Positions 8,666 to 16,640 of a DNA stretch of 64,000 nucleotides are shown in pieces. This stretch comes from Nonomuraea angiospora. Its GTDB lineage: Bacteria > Actinomycetota > Actinomycetes > Streptosporangiales > Streptosporangiaceae. The translations under genes were made by a program, and so were the position numbers. The stretch lies in assembly GCF_014873145.1 (NCBI RefSeq), contig NZ_JADBEK010000001.1, forward strand, positions 12,276,001-12,340,000. Reading direction: 5' to 3'. The notes below the pieces were generated by a model. The model made no database searches. It was not told the DNA's origin and was given only the letters and a program-made list of their open reading frames with translations. The number at the start of each line of letters is the position of its first letter. Position 1 is the stretch's first letter.

Positions 8666-10012
8666 CTAGCCCGCGGCCTTCACCGCGTCGTCGACCAGCT
8701 GCTGCCAGGCCTTGTCGTACGGGACGGAGCCGTCGTCCATGCCCTGGATGACGGACTCGATGGCGTTCTTGACCTGGGCGTGCTTCACGCCGAGGAAGAC
8801 CGGCTGCAGGCTCGACGCGGACTTGGCGAAGATCTCACCGATGGGGGCGTCGTTGAAGAACTCGTTCTTCGCGCCCTGCACGGCCGGGTCCTGCTGGGCC
8901 TTCGTGTTGCTCGGCATGTTGCCGAAGTCGGCGAAGATGCTCGCCTCGGTCTGCGCGTTGGTCAGGTAGTCGGCGACCATCGCGGCTTCCTTCGGGTGCT
9001 TGGACTGCTTGGGCACGGCCAGCCAGGAGCCGCCCCAGTTGCCGCCGCCGCCCGGCACGCTGGCCACGTCCCACTTGCCCTTGCCGCCGTCGCCGGCGTT
9101 GCCGCTGACCACGCCGAGCATCCAGGACGGGCAGCCGACCGTGGCGAACGCGCCCTTCTGGGTGCCCGCCGCCCACTCGTCGGTGAAGTTGCGGAGCTTG
9201 GCGGTCAGGCCCTGCTGGCTCATCTTCGTGGCGAAGTCGAAGCCCGCCTTCACCGCCGGGTTCTTGTCGACGATGAGGTTGTTGTCCTTGTCGAAGTACG
9301 TCACGTTGCCGTTCTTGGCCGCCTCCTGGTAGAGGACGACCTGGTAGAGCGTGTTCGTGCCGTCGGTGAACTTGGTGTCCTTGACCTTCGACTGGAACGT
9401 CTTGGCGACGTTCATGAACTCGTCCCAGGTCGGCCAGAGCGCGCTGACCTTGTCACGCTCGGTCGGCAGCCCGGCCTTCTTGAACAGGTCCGCGCGGTAG
9501 CAGAGGCTCATGCCGCCGATGTCGGTGCCCAGGCCGAACAGCTTGCCGTCGGCCGTGACGCCGTTCTCCCACTTCCACGCCGGGAAGTCCGCCTTGCGGG
9601 ACTCCAGCCCGAACTCCTTGAGATCGGCCCACCATTCGGGGTGCGCCTTGGCCAGGCCCATGCCGCCCTCGTCGATGCCCACCACGTCGCCCGCGCCGTT
9701 GCCGGCCTGCAACCACTGGATCATCTGCGGCCAGTACTGCTGCTCGAACTGGTCGGTCAGGTGCTCTTCCTTGATCTGGATGTCCTTGTGCTCGGCGTTC
9801 CACTTCGTGATGGCGTTCTTGTAGCCGAAGTTGGTGCCGCCGCCAAAAGTCTGAACGCGGATGGTGACCGGCTCAGCCGCCGCGGAGGAGGCGGGAGCGC
9901 TGCTGGACCCCGTCGCGGTGCCGCCGCCGGAGCTGCAGGACGCGACGGCCAGCGCCGCCGCGGCCAGGGCAGAGGCCGCGGCGAGACCGCCGCGACGCTT
10001 GCTGATCATCAT
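8666..10012 (-). CDS. cebE: ABC sugar-binding lipoprotein, CebE-like
   Basis: 448 residues. A lipoprotein signal peptide ends in the lipobox LAVASC, so Cys26 would be lipidated and the protein anchored outside the membrane; a Ser/Ala/Gly linker follows. The rest fits family 1 extracellular solute-binding proteins (VTIRVQTFGGGTNFGYKNAI; PTWDEFMNVAKTF). ATG at 10012 follows AAGGGG at 6-base spacing. It is the first gene of the operon and sits directly downstream of two CebR boxes. Predicted ligand is cellobiose or cello-oligosaccharides, inferred from the boxes and the GH1 gene rather than from residues in the pocket. Confidence 0.92.
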   Translation of the reverse strand: MMISKRRGGLAAASALAAAALAVASCSSGGGTATGSSSAPASSAAAEPVTIRVQTFGGGTNFGYKNAITKWNAEHKDIQIKEEHLTDQFEQQYWPQMIQWLQAGNGAGDVVGIDEGGMGLAKAHPEWWADLKEFGLESRKADFPAWKWENGVTADGKLFGLGTDIGGMSLCYRADLFKKAGLPTERDKVSALWPTWDEFMNVAKTFQSKVKDTKFTDGTNTLYQVVLYQEAAKNGNVTYFDKDNNLIVDKNPAVKAGFDFATKMSQQGLTAKLRNFTDEWAAGTQKGAFATVGCPSWMLGVVSGNAGDGGKGKWDVASVPGGGGNWGGSWLAVPKQSKHPKEAAMVADYLTNAQTEASIFADFGNMPSNTKAQQDPAVQGAKNEFFNDAPIGEIFAKSASSLQPVFLGVKHAQVKNAIESVIQGMDDGSVPYDKAWQQLVDDAVKAAG

Positions 10013-10082
10013 GGGTGACCCCTTCTCGGGTGAATGTTGGGGGAGTGCACCGCGGCTCGCGCTCCGCCGCGGTGGGAGTCTT

Positions 10083-10096
10083 TGGGAGCGCTCCCA
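10083..10096. promoter_or_regulatory. CebR box 1
   Basis: Perfect 14-bp palindrome TGGGAGCGCTCCCA, identical to the established CebR operator of Streptomyces. It lies 70 bases upstream of the cebE start, placed to block transcription of the operon. Confidence 0.9.
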
Positions 10097-10212
10097 CAAA
10101 GGGTGCACTTACGTGGTCTGCACGTCAATCCACCGAAACGCAACCGTTACCAATGAGGCGGTTTGTCACTCTAGAACGGGATTTTTGGCGTTATACCTCG
10201 CAAAGGGCGGCT

Positions 10213-10226
10213 TGGGAGCGCTCCCA
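10213..10226. promoter_or_regulatory. CebR box 2
   Basis: Second perfect copy of TGGGAGCGCTCCCA, 130 bases (centre to centre) upstream of box 1, about 200 bases from the cebE start. Two distant boxes could permit looping or cooperative repression. I found no third copy in the window. Confidence 0.88.
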
Positions 10227-10307
10227 CCACAAGAGGCATCTTTTGTGTCGCATCAAGGGCATGTCACCCGCACCGACCACGCTTTCTCCCGGTCACACCA
10301 CCAGTGA

Positions 10308-10355
10308 GAACCCCGGTCGGAGGGGCGGGAGCCGTCCCGTCCCCGACCGGGGTTC
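10308..10355 (-). terminator. Terminator hairpin after the SRPBCC gene
   Basis: Perfect 13-bp arms GAACCCCGGTCGG / CCGACCGGGGTTC, with an inner partly paired GGGGCGGGA / TCCCGTCCC segment. It starts about 40 bases past the SRPBCC stop, in the position expected for the end of the ECF42 operon and insulating the cebE promoter. Confidence 0.75.
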
Positions 10356-10394
10356 GTGGGCGTCGGAGGTCTGCCGGCCGTCCCGCCGGCGACC

Positions 10395-10892
10395 TCACCC
10401 GACGGAGACGAGCTCGGCCAGGTGGCGCAGCGAGTTGCTGAGATGCTCCGGGCCGAACGGCGGGAACCGGATGTGCTCCCGGAGGTACGGCGACACCGCC
10501 GACCAGTCATAGGAGAGCGTGACCTCGGTCTCGGACGGCCCGAGCGGCGCGAGGTCGTAACGCCAGATCCAGCCGCCGAACTCCAGCCGGCCGTCGTCCT
10601 TCTCCGACCCCGTCAGCCAGGCGATGGCGCGCGGCGGGTCGAGCACCTGGACCTTGTTGGCCACCCGGTAGTCGCCGTTCGGATGGTTGTCGTGATACAT
10701 GTCCATCCGGAAGATCTGCCCCACCTCGGTCAGCGGCGCCCGGTTCACGGCCTTCTGGACCCAGCCGGTGCCGTCGATCGCCGCATGGGTCGCCGGGTCC
10801 GCCAGCACCGCGAACACCCTCGCGGCGGGCACGGCGACGGTCAGGCTGGCGCTCACGTTCTCCTGGTCCACGGTGTGCACGCTCCTCGTCAT
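10395..10892 (-). CDS. SRPBCC-family (START/polyketide-cyclase-like) protein
   Basis: 165 residues. It has the SRPBCC beginning (SASLTVAVPAARVFAVLADP) and continues with alternating strands such as WLTGSEKDDGRLEFGGWIWRY to a C-terminal helix. Proteins of this fold bind hydrophobic ligands; many in actinobacteria have no known ligand. It is encoded 86 bases downstream of the ECF42 sigma factor on the same strand, so it may be a target or partner of that regulon. Start ATG at 10892. Confidence 0.8.
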   Translation of the reverse strand: MTRSVHTVDQENVSASLTVAVPAARVFAVLADPATHAAIDGTGWVQKAVNRAPLTEVGQIFRMDMYHDNHPNGDYRVANKVQVLDPPRAIAWLTGSEKDDGRLEFGGWIWRYDLAPLGPSETEVTLSYDWSAVSPYLREHIRFPPFGPEHLSNSLRHLAELVSVG

Positions 10893-10978
10893 CTCATCGC
10901 GGGCCTCCCGCGGGCGCGGAAGGTCCCCCCATGCAGACGACGCGGCGAGGCGGAACTCATCGGTCGTAGGGCCGAATC

Positions 10979-12262
10979 TCACCCGGCCTCCCGGCAGGCG
11001 GTGGCGCGTTCCTGGAGTAGGGCGCGTTCGCGGGCGTTGCGGGTCATGTCCGCCGCTCTCTCGAACTCGGTGCGGGCCTCCTCCCTCCGGCCCAGCTTGA
11101 AGAGCAGGTCTCCTCGTACGCTCGGCAGCAGGTGGTAGTCCTTGAGTGAGGGCTCGCCGGCGATCTGGTCGAGGAGTTGGAGGCCGACCGCGGGGCCGTA
11201 GGCCATGGAGAGGGCGACGGCCCGGTTGAGCTCGACGATGGGGGAGCGGGACAGCTTGGCCAGCGCCTCGTACAGGCTCGCGATGCCTGCCCAGTCGGTG
11301 TCCTCCGGGTCGAGCGCTCGCGCGTGGCAGGCGGCGATGGCGGCCTGGAGGGTGTACGGGCCGGGCGCTCCGTCCCCCAGCTTCTCGGCCCGCTCCAGGG
11401 CGGTGAGGCCGCGGTGGATGAGAAGCCGGTCCCAGCGGGCGCGGTCCTGGTCGAGGAGGAGGACGGGCTCGCCGGACGGGCTCACGCGGGCCGCCGACCT
11501 GGAGGCCTGGATCTCCATGAGGGCGACCAGGCCGTGCACCTCCGGCTCCTCGGGCATCAGGCCGGCCAGGACCCGGCCCAGCCGGAGCGCGTCCTCGCAC
11601 AGGGCGGGACGCATCCAGTCGTCGCCGGCCGTCGCCGAATAGCCCTCGTTGAAGATCAGATAGATGACCTCCAGGACCGATTCCAGGCGCGCGGACAGCT
11701 CGGCGGCCTGGGGGACCTCGAAGGGGATCTTCCTGTCGGCCAGGGTTCGCTTGGCGCGGACGATCCGCTGCGCCGCCGTGGACTCCGGGACCAGGAACGC
11801 GCGGGCGATCTCGTCGGTGGTCAGGCCGCCGAGCACGCGGAGCGTGAGGGCCACCCGGGCGTCCATGGAGAGCGTCGGGTGGCAGGCCGTGAACACCAGC
11901 CGCAGGAGGTCGTCTTCGATCTCGTCGACCTGGGGCAGGTCCTCCTCGGTGCCGAGCCGGTGGCCGAGCTCGATCAGGTTGCGTTCGAGGCGTTCGTTCC
12001 TGCGGATCAGGTCGATGGCGCGGCGCTTCGACACCGTCATCAGCCAGGCGCCGGGGTTGCGGGGCACGCCGGACTCCGGCCACTGCTCCAGGGCGGCGAC
12101 CAGCGCGTCCTGGGCCAGCTCCTCGGCCAGGCCGACGTCGCGCACCAGCCGGGCGAGCCCGGCGATGAGCCGGGCCGCCTCGATCCGCCACACCGCCTCG
12201 ATGGCCCGATGGGTCTCCGCCCCGCGGCGAGCGGGGGGCTGGTCGTCGGCGTCGGAAGCCAT
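10979..12262 (-). CDS. ECF42-type RNA polymerase sigma factor (DUF6596)
   Basis: 427 residues, much longer than ordinary ECF sigma factors. The sigma-2 region (RLVRDVGLAEELAQDALVAA; WLMTVSKRRAIDLIRR) and sigma-4 region (TTDEIARAFLVPESTAAQRI) are followed by the DUF6596 motif YLIFNEGYSATAG and a TPR-like helical C-terminus with acidic and Ala-rich helices. This architecture is ECF42, which has no anti-sigma factor; the C-terminal domain is thought to control it. A DGPF/YCII gene upstream on the same strand is the standard genomic partner. I use ATG at 12262 (MASDADDQPP) because the family alignment begins just after it; an ATG at 12316 is in frame. Confidence 0.9.
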   Translation of the reverse strand: MASDADDQPPARRGAETHRAIEAVWRIEAARLIAGLARLVRDVGLAEELAQDALVAALEQWPESGVPRNPGAWLMTVSKRRAIDLIRRNERLERNLIELGHRLGTEEDLPQVDEIEDDLLRLVFTACHPTLSMDARVALTLRVLGGLTTDEIARAFLVPESTAAQRIVRAKRTLADRKIPFEVPQAAELSARLESVLEVIYLIFNEGYSATAGDDWMRPALCEDALRLGRVLAGLMPEEPEVHGLVALMEIQASRSAARVSPSGEPVLLLDQDRARWDRLLIHRGLTALERAEKLGDGAPGPYTLQAAIAACHARALDPEDTDWAGIASLYEALAKLSRSPIVELNRAVALSMAYGPAVGLQLLDQIAGEPSLKDYHLLPSVRGDLLFKLGRREEARTEFERAADMTRNARERALLQERATACREAG

Positions 12263-12323
12263 CACCGGCCCATGAGAGCAGCGCGAAGCCACCGATGGCA
12301 ACCCGCGTCTCGTCATGCGCCCC

Positions 12324-12459
12324 GGCGGGTGATGGCCGGGGCCTTCGTGAAGGCGGCCTGGCAGTGCCGGCGGGCGGTGGCGGGGGCCTTCCTGGGCGCG
12401 GGCCCGGCAGTGCTGGCGGGTGGTGGCCGAGGCATTCCTGGGCGCGGGCCCGGCAGGCC
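12324..12459. repeat. Three-copy intergenic tandem repeat, 45-46 bp period
   Basis: Copies begin at 12324, 12369 and 12415, each opening GGCGGG(T/C)G(A/G)TGGC and containing a (G)GGCxTTCxTG core followed in copies 2 and 3 by GGCGCGGGCCCGGCAG. It fills the gap between the YCII gene and the sigma factor gene. No start codon with a ribosome site or plausible protein family supports translation. Confidence 0.75.
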
Positions 12460-12479
12460 GGCGCAGGCGTGTGGGTGGG

Positions 12480-12920
12480 TCAGGTGCCGGGCGTGTCGAC
12501 GCCGAGGCGTTCGCGCAGGGCTTGTTCGCGTTCGCGCTCGTCCGCGGGCAGCGAGTCGTCCGGCACGTCCGAAGCGTCGAACACCCGCCACACGTCCAGC
12601 CCGATCCCGTCAGACCCCGGCGGCACCGGCACGCGCATCGCCCATTCGATCGCCTCTTCCCGGGACTTGACCTGGATCAGCCAGAAGCCGGCGATGAGCT
12701 CCTTGGCCTCGGCGAAGGGGCCGTCGATCACGGTCGCCTTGCCGCCGCTGTACGCGATCTGGGCCCCCTGCGAGCTCGGGTAGAGCCCTTCGGCCGCCAG
12801 CAGCACGCCCGCCTTGGCCAGCGCCTCGTTGTAGGCGTGCATGCTGTCCACGACCTCCTGGCTGGGCAGCGTCCCCGCCTCGGTCTCCGCGCCGCCCTTG
12901 CCGACGATCATGAATTTCAT
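12480..12920 (-). CDS. YCII-related (DGPF) protein
   Basis: 146 residues starting MKFMIVGKGG. It contains the family motif VIDGPFAEAKELIAGFW, in which the D-G-P-F tetrad gives DGPF proteins their name, and a C-terminal basic/acidic helix. Family members have a dimeric ferredoxin-like fold; biochemical role is unproven. Its location 217 bases before an ECF42 sigma gene matches the widely conserved DGPF-ECF42 pairing, and such proteins are expected targets of the sigma factor. Confidence 0.88.
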   Translation of the reverse strand: MKFMIVGKGGAETEAGTLPSQEVVDSMHAYNEALAKAGVLLAAEGLYPSSQGAQIAYSGGKATVIDGPFAEAKELIAGFWLIQVKSREEAIEWAMRVPVPPGSDGIGLDVWRVFDASDVPDDSLPADEREREQALRERLGVDTPGT

Positions 12921-13153
12921 GGCTGTCTCTCTTTCATCCGGTTCCGGCTCTCGCAGAACGCGTCGAACGACGGCAGGCGGAATCGACACGTCCGCGAGAG
13001 ATTCATCTCGCGGACAGCCGGCCCGCGATGCCGTCCAGTGACTCCCTGCGTGTAGGAGCTGACGTGTTGACGATGGCCATTTCGGTGTCGGCGTCCAGGC
13101 CCGCCGCGGCCATGGATCGCCCTCCTCTGGGGCAAGTCGGCGTACACGTGAAT

Positions 13154-14017
13154 CTACAATGTAAAGGCGGCGAGCTGGTCGAGAAAAGCACGGGCGGTCG
13201 GGGCGCAGTCGTCCGCCGATGGAACAGCCAGGGCCAGCGAGCGGGTCATCTTCGGCTCCAGGGGCCGGGTGACGACGGTGCTCAGGTCGGCGGGCAGGCC
13301 GAGGGTGGGGACGATGCTGACGCCCAGCCCCGCGGCCACCATCTCCAGGATGGCGGCGGGCCCGCTGGCCTCGAAGGCGACGTCGAGCCGTACCTGGGCC
13401 GTCAGTGCCGCACCCATGATGAGGGGGCGGCAGCCGGCGGTGGTCAGGATGAACGGCCTGCCCGCCAAATCGGCGAGAGTGACGGCCGGGCGGGCGGTCA
13501 GAGGGTGGTCGGCGGGCAGCACGGCGACCATGTCGTGGGTGCTCAGGTGGACGGTGTGCAGGCCGGGCGCGGGGAGGGTGACGACGCCGACCTCGGCGGC
13601 GCCGCGCTGCAGCCATTCGCGGATGTCGTCGTCCATGCCCTCGAAGAGGCGTACGCGGACTTGCGGGTAGCGGTCGGTGAATGCGCGCAGCAGCTTGGCG
13701 ACGAGCGTGCCGGTGGCGCTGGGGAGGCTGGCCAGGCGGAGTTCGCCGGTGATCTGGCCGCTGGCGGCGGCCACGTCGGCGCGGATGAGGTCGAAGTGGC
13801 GCAGGGTCTCGCGGGTGCGGGCGAGGGCTCGCCGGCCGGCCTCGGTGAGGGCGATGCCGTCGCGGTGGCGGACGAACAGGGCGGCGCCGAGCTCGCGTTC
13901 GAGGGCGGCGATGGCGCGGCTGACGGCGGGCTGGGACATGCCGGTGTGCTCGGCGGCGGCGGTGAAGCCGCCGTGTTCGGCGACTGCGACCAGGGCTCTG
14001 AGCTGCGCCAATGTCAT
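13154..14017 (-). CDS. LysR-family transcriptional regulator
   Basis: 287 residues. The N-terminal winged helix-turn-helix is clear: TLAQLRALVAVAEHGGFTAA, then HTGMSQPAVSRAIAALERELG. The remaining 200 residues are the effector-binding domain (TGELRLASLPSATGTLVAKL; MVAAGLGVSIVPTLGLP). It is divergent from an alpha/beta hydrolase gene 47 bases away, the usual arrangement of a LysR regulator and its target. An ATACC-N6-GGTAT palindrome sits in the shared gap. Confidence 0.92.
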   Translation of the reverse strand: MTLAQLRALVAVAEHGGFTAAAEHTGMSQPAVSRAIAALERELGAALFVRHRDGIALTEAGRRALARTRETLRHFDLIRADVAAASGQITGELRLASLPSATGTLVAKLLRAFTDRYPQVRVRLFEGMDDDIREWLQRGAAEVGVVTLPAPGLHTVHLSTHDMVAVLPADHPLTARPAVTLADLAGRPFILTTAGCRPLIMGAALTAQVRLDVAFEASGPAAILEMVAAGLGVSIVPTLGLPADLSTVVTRPLEPKMTRSLALAVPSADDCAPTARAFLDQLAAFTL

Positions 14018-14023
14018 ACCGGC

Positions 14024-14039
14024 ATACCTTAATTGGTAT
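14024..14039. promoter_or_regulatory. Probable LysR binding site
   Basis: ATACC-TTAATT-GGTAT, a perfect inverted repeat in the 47-base gap between the divergent lysR and hydrolase genes. It fits the general LysR pattern of a partly palindromic ATAC...GTAT-like site with an AT-rich centre. Assignment to this regulator is by position. Confidence 0.65.
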
Positions 14040-14064
14040 TTGACCGGGATACTTCCAGAACACG

Positions 14065-14895
14065 ATGGTTATGTCCATGTTCGAGCGAATGACGATCGAA
14101 GTCGACGGCCGCGTGGCCAGTTATCTGACGGCGGGCGAGCGGGGCCCGGTGGTGTTGCTGTTGCACGGCACGTACTGGAGCCGGGTCTGGGCGCCGGTGA
14201 TCGACGGGCTGGCTGCGGCGGGGCTGCGTCCTGTGGCGGTGGATCTGCCGGGGCTGGGGCGTTCCGGCGGGGAGCTGACGATGGAGACGGCGGCGGTTCC
14301 GGCGCTGGCGGCGTGGGTGGCCCGGTTCGCGGCCGCGGTCGGCGCGGGGGAGCGGCTCTCGGTGGCGGGCCACGACATCGGCGGTGCGGTTGCCCAGCAG
14401 CTGCTGGTGGAGGGGGAGCCGGAGGTGCGGCGGCTGGCGCTGGTCAACTCGGTCACATACGACTCCTGGCCGGTGCCCGGCGTGGCCCGTTACCGGGATC
14501 CGGCCGTGGTGGCGGCCACGACCGTGGAGGAACTGCTCGCCGCCCGCCGCAGGGCGGTCACCACCGCGCTCGCCCGGCCGGCCACCGAGGCGGAGCTGGC
14601 CGATTACCTCGATCCGTGGAACGACCCGCGGGTGGGCCGGTCGTGGATGGCGCTGGCGGGCGCGGCCGACAGCCGTTACACGCTGGACCTGGTGCCCGCG
14701 CTCAAGGCCGATCAGACGCCGAAGCTGCTGGTGTGGGGGGAGGACGACACGTTCCAGGAGGTCCGGTACGCCGAGCGCTTCGCCGCCGAGGTGCCGAACA
14801 CGACGCTGGTGCGCGTTCCCGGGGCGGGGCACATCCCGATGGAGAACGATCCGGCCGGGGTCACGCGGGTCCTGGCGGAGTTCTTTCTCGGCTGA
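14065..14895 (+). CDS. Alpha/beta hydrolase with Asp nucleophile
   Basis: 276 residues. The oxyanion region is LLLHGTYWS; the nucleophile elbow is GHDIGG with Asp104 rather than Ser, as in haloalkane dehalogenases and epoxide hydrolases. The acid is in LVWGEDDTF and the histidine in GAGHIPMEND. Cytosolic, no signal peptide. ATG at 14065 gives the longest start; ATGs at 14071 and 14077 are also in frame. It is probably regulated by the divergent LysR protein. The 3' end overlaps the convergent membrane-protein gene by 35 bases. Substrate unknown. Confidence 0.85.
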   Translation: MVMSMFERMTIEVDGRVASYLTAGERGPVVLLLHGTYWSRVWAPVIDGLAAAGLRPVAVDLPGLGRSGGELTMETAAVPALAAWVARFAAAVGAGERLSVAGHDIGGAVAQQLLVEGEPEVRRLALVNSVTYDSWPVPGVARYRDPAVVAATTVEELLAARRRAVTTALARPATEAELADYLDPWNDPRVGRSWMALAGAADSRYTLDLVPALKADQTPKLLVWGEDDTFQEVRYAERFAAEVPNTTLVRVPGAGHIPMENDPAGVTRVLAEFFLG

Positions 14896-15607
14896 GACCG
14901 CCGCGGGCCATGAGGGCGGCGGTGGCGAGCAGGATCAGGGCGGCCGCCAGGGCGGGGGCCGGGCCGGTGGTGAGGTGGAAAGTGGCGCCGGCCAGGGCGC
15001 CGAGGAACATCGCGGCCACGGAGGCGACCCGGCGCAGGGCGGCCCGGCCCGGCGTGTCGGCGGCCAGGCCCGTGAGCGTCGTGGTGAGGACGTTGGTGAC
15101 CAGGTCGGGTACGCCGAGCGCCCGTACGGACGCGTTCTGCAGGCCCATGCCGCAGGCCAGCAGCGTGATGAGGGCCGCCTGGGGCCAGGTCGCGCGGTGC
15201 CCGGCCGTGAGGGCGACGGCGAGGGCGGCGGCGACGAGGAGCGCGTGTACGGCGGTGGCGGCGGCGAACGCCCGTCGCGCGTTCGCGGTCCACCTGATCA
15301 CCCGCCCGGCGCTCCAGGCGCCGGCTCCGAAGGCGGCGAGGGCCGCCGGCGAGGCCCATCTGGACATCTGGGCCTCCCCGGCCAGGGCGAAGCTGAGGAA
15401 GACGATGTTGCCGGTCATGTTGGCGACGAAGACGCGGCCCAGGCCGAGGAAGCTGACGGCGTCCACGAGGCCGGTGACGAAGGCCAGCAGGATCAGCAGG
15501 GCCGGCAGGACGCCGTGCGGGTTGGCGCCGCTCGGGAAGAGCCCGTCGGCGACCCACCGCAGCCCGCCGCGCACCAGCCGTCCTGGGCGTCTGCGCGCGG
15601 CTGGCAT
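14861..15607 (-). CDS. YoaK-family (DUF1275) membrane protein
   Basis: 248 residues with about six transmembrane helices. The family pattern FVTGLVDAVSFLGLGRVFVA followed by NMTGNIVFL is clear, and a second conserved segment CGMGLQNASVRAL lies in the C-terminal half. Function of the family is unknown; transport has been suggested. ATG at 15607 is preceded by GGAG with 9-base spacing. Confidence 0.87.
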   Translation of the reverse strand: MPAARRRPGRLVRGGLRWVADGLFPSGANPHGVLPALLILLAFVTGLVDAVSFLGLGRVFVANMTGNIVFLSFALAGEAQMSRWASPAALAAFGAGAWSAGRVIRWTANARRAFAAATAVHALLVAAALAVALTAGHRATWPQAALITLLACGMGLQNASVRALGVPDLVTNVLTTTLTGLAADTPGRAALRRVASVAAMFLGALAGATFHLTTGPAPALAAALILLATAALMARGGLSRERTPPGPA

Positions 15608-15728
15608 GGTGGGCGGCTCCTTGGCGAGGTCGCGGGCGGTTCGCCACGGGTCTTTCCCCGGTGGCGGGCCGCCGCACTCGCCGCACCGGGACCGCGGCCG
15701 AGAAGGAGCCGACGCGGGGGTGAACGCG

Positions 15729-15763
15729 ACGAGCGCGCGTCCCGTTGCGGGACGCGCGCTCGT
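15729..15763 (-). terminator. Strong terminator hairpin after the CHAP gene
   Basis: Perfect 16-bp arms ACGAGCGCGCGTCCCG / CGGGACGCGCGCTCGT with a 3-base loop, about 57 bases beyond the stop of the riboswitch-controlled CHAP gene. There is no clear U-tract, as is common in actinobacteria. The rest of the 15608-15819 gap holds nothing I recognise. Confidence 0.8.
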
Positions 15764-15819
15764 TCGGCGCCGGGCAGGAGGCGCCGAGGGGGAGGCTGGA
15801 GGCCTCGGGGGAGGTCCGG

Positions 15820-16494
15820 TCAGGAACGGTACTGCGGGTAGCCGTAGCCGACGACCTGGGACTTGGGACGGACGCGCTCCTCGACCTTGCCGTTGCCGGT
15901 GTTGCCCTCGACGGTCGAGATGGTGCCGTCGCCGTTGTCCTTCTCGACGAACCCGACGTGGTTGATGTCGTTGAGGTCCTTGCTGCCGCTCCAGGCGAAG
16001 AACACGACGGCGCCGGGCTTGGCCTCGGTGCCGAAGCGGTGGTTGGCCTGGAACCACTTGGCGTGGGCGACGGTCCAGGCGTCCCAGCCGATCTGCGGGC
16101 GGGCGCCGGTCTGCTCGCCGACCCAGGAGACGAACATCGCGCACCAGGCGGCGTTCAGGTAGTCGGCGCGGCTGCCGCCGTCACGGGCGATGGTCTCCGC
16201 GGCGCGCTGCGAGCTGGCGTACCACCGCTGGAACTTGGTGCCGCCGCCGGCCGCGTTCTCGGTGATGCCGACCTGGGACTTGGCGAGCGCCAGGACCTGG
16301 GCGGCGGTGACGCCGGCCTTGGCCTCGCGCGAGCGCTCGGCGTGGTCGGCGACGGTGGCGGTGTCGATCGGCTGCTTCTCCGCTGCGGTGGCGCTGGTCA
16401 TGTGGGCGCCGAACGCGGTTCCGAGGATGGTTGCGCCGAGAAGGGCGCGGGCGATGTTGGTCTTCGCAGCAGAGGTAAAGCGGAAGGTGGCCAT
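15820..16494 (-). CDS. Secreted CHAP-domain cell-wall hydrolase
   Basis: 224 residues. A signal-peptide-like N-terminus (ARALLGATILGTAFGAHM to about residue 38) suggests export. The CHAP (NlpC/P60-like) core has the catalytic Cys118 in AAWCAMFVSW, a histidine in DINHVGFVEK and the polar third residue in VEGNTG. Such enzymes cleave peptidoglycan peptides or cross-bridges. The mRNA leader contains a ydaO-type c-di-AMP riboswitch, a known arrangement for wall hydrolases in actinobacteria, linking hydrolase expression to c-di-AMP level. Downstream is a strong terminator, so the gene is probably transcribed alone. Confidence 0.88.
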   Translation of the reverse strand: MATFRFTSAAKTNIARALLGATILGTAFGAHMTSATAAEKQPIDTATVADHAERSREAKAGVTAAQVLALAKSQVGITENAAGGGTKFQRWYASSQRAAETIARDGGSRADYLNAAWCAMFVSWVGEQTGARPQIGWDAWTVAHAKWFQANHRFGTEAKPGAVVFFAWSGSKDLNDINHVGFVEKDNGDGTISTVEGNTGNGKVEERVRPKSQVVGYGYPQYRS

Positions 16495-16514
16495 CGAGGG
16501 GGTTTGCTCCTTGC

Positions 16515-16640
16515 TTCCATGCCGCTTACCGGGTTAGCTGACGGGTTCGGGCGTGGAAGCTGCCCTACGGCACCGAAGTGCCGATTCACCCCAAAGGACG
16601 TGGGTCCCCGGTTCCGCCCGAGGGCGGATTCAGCGGTCAC
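16515..16640 (-). promoter_or_regulatory. Cyclic-di-AMP riboswitch (ydaO/yuaA type)
   Basis: Read on the minus strand the leader of the CHAP gene shows the ydaO consensus in order: CCGCTGAATCC, GGGGACCCA, TTTGGGGTGAATCGGC, a small hairpin GGCACTTCGGTGCC, TAGGG, then CCGAACCCGTCAGCTAACC and GGTAAGCGGC. The first and last segments pair (CCGCT/AGCGG) to close P1. In this class ligand binding lowers downstream expression, and known targets in actinobacteria are peptidoglycan hydrolases and resuscitation factors, which matches the gene that follows. The boundaries are approximate. Confidence 0.9.

Larger units (their letters stand above)
10013..10394. other. Intergenic region upstream of cebE
   Basis: 382 bases between cebE and the 3' end of the SRPBCC gene, both on the minus strand. 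It holds the two CebR boxes, an AT-richer stretch between them (about 10105-10200) that is the likely cebE promoter region, and a terminator hairpin at 10308-10355. I see no credible gene in it. Confidence 0.7.

Noticed and set aside
12324-12459. CRISPR array
   Set aside because: Direct tandem repeat with no spacers and only three diverged units.
12480-14078. Long N-terminal extension of the YCII gene
   Set aside because: The extra part is antisense-like, runs against the LysR gene and starts without a ribosome site; YCII begins MKFMIVGK at 12920.
13677-15965. Long plus-strand open frame over the LysR and YoaK region
   Set aside because: Crosses well supported genes on both strands and shows no coherent domain.
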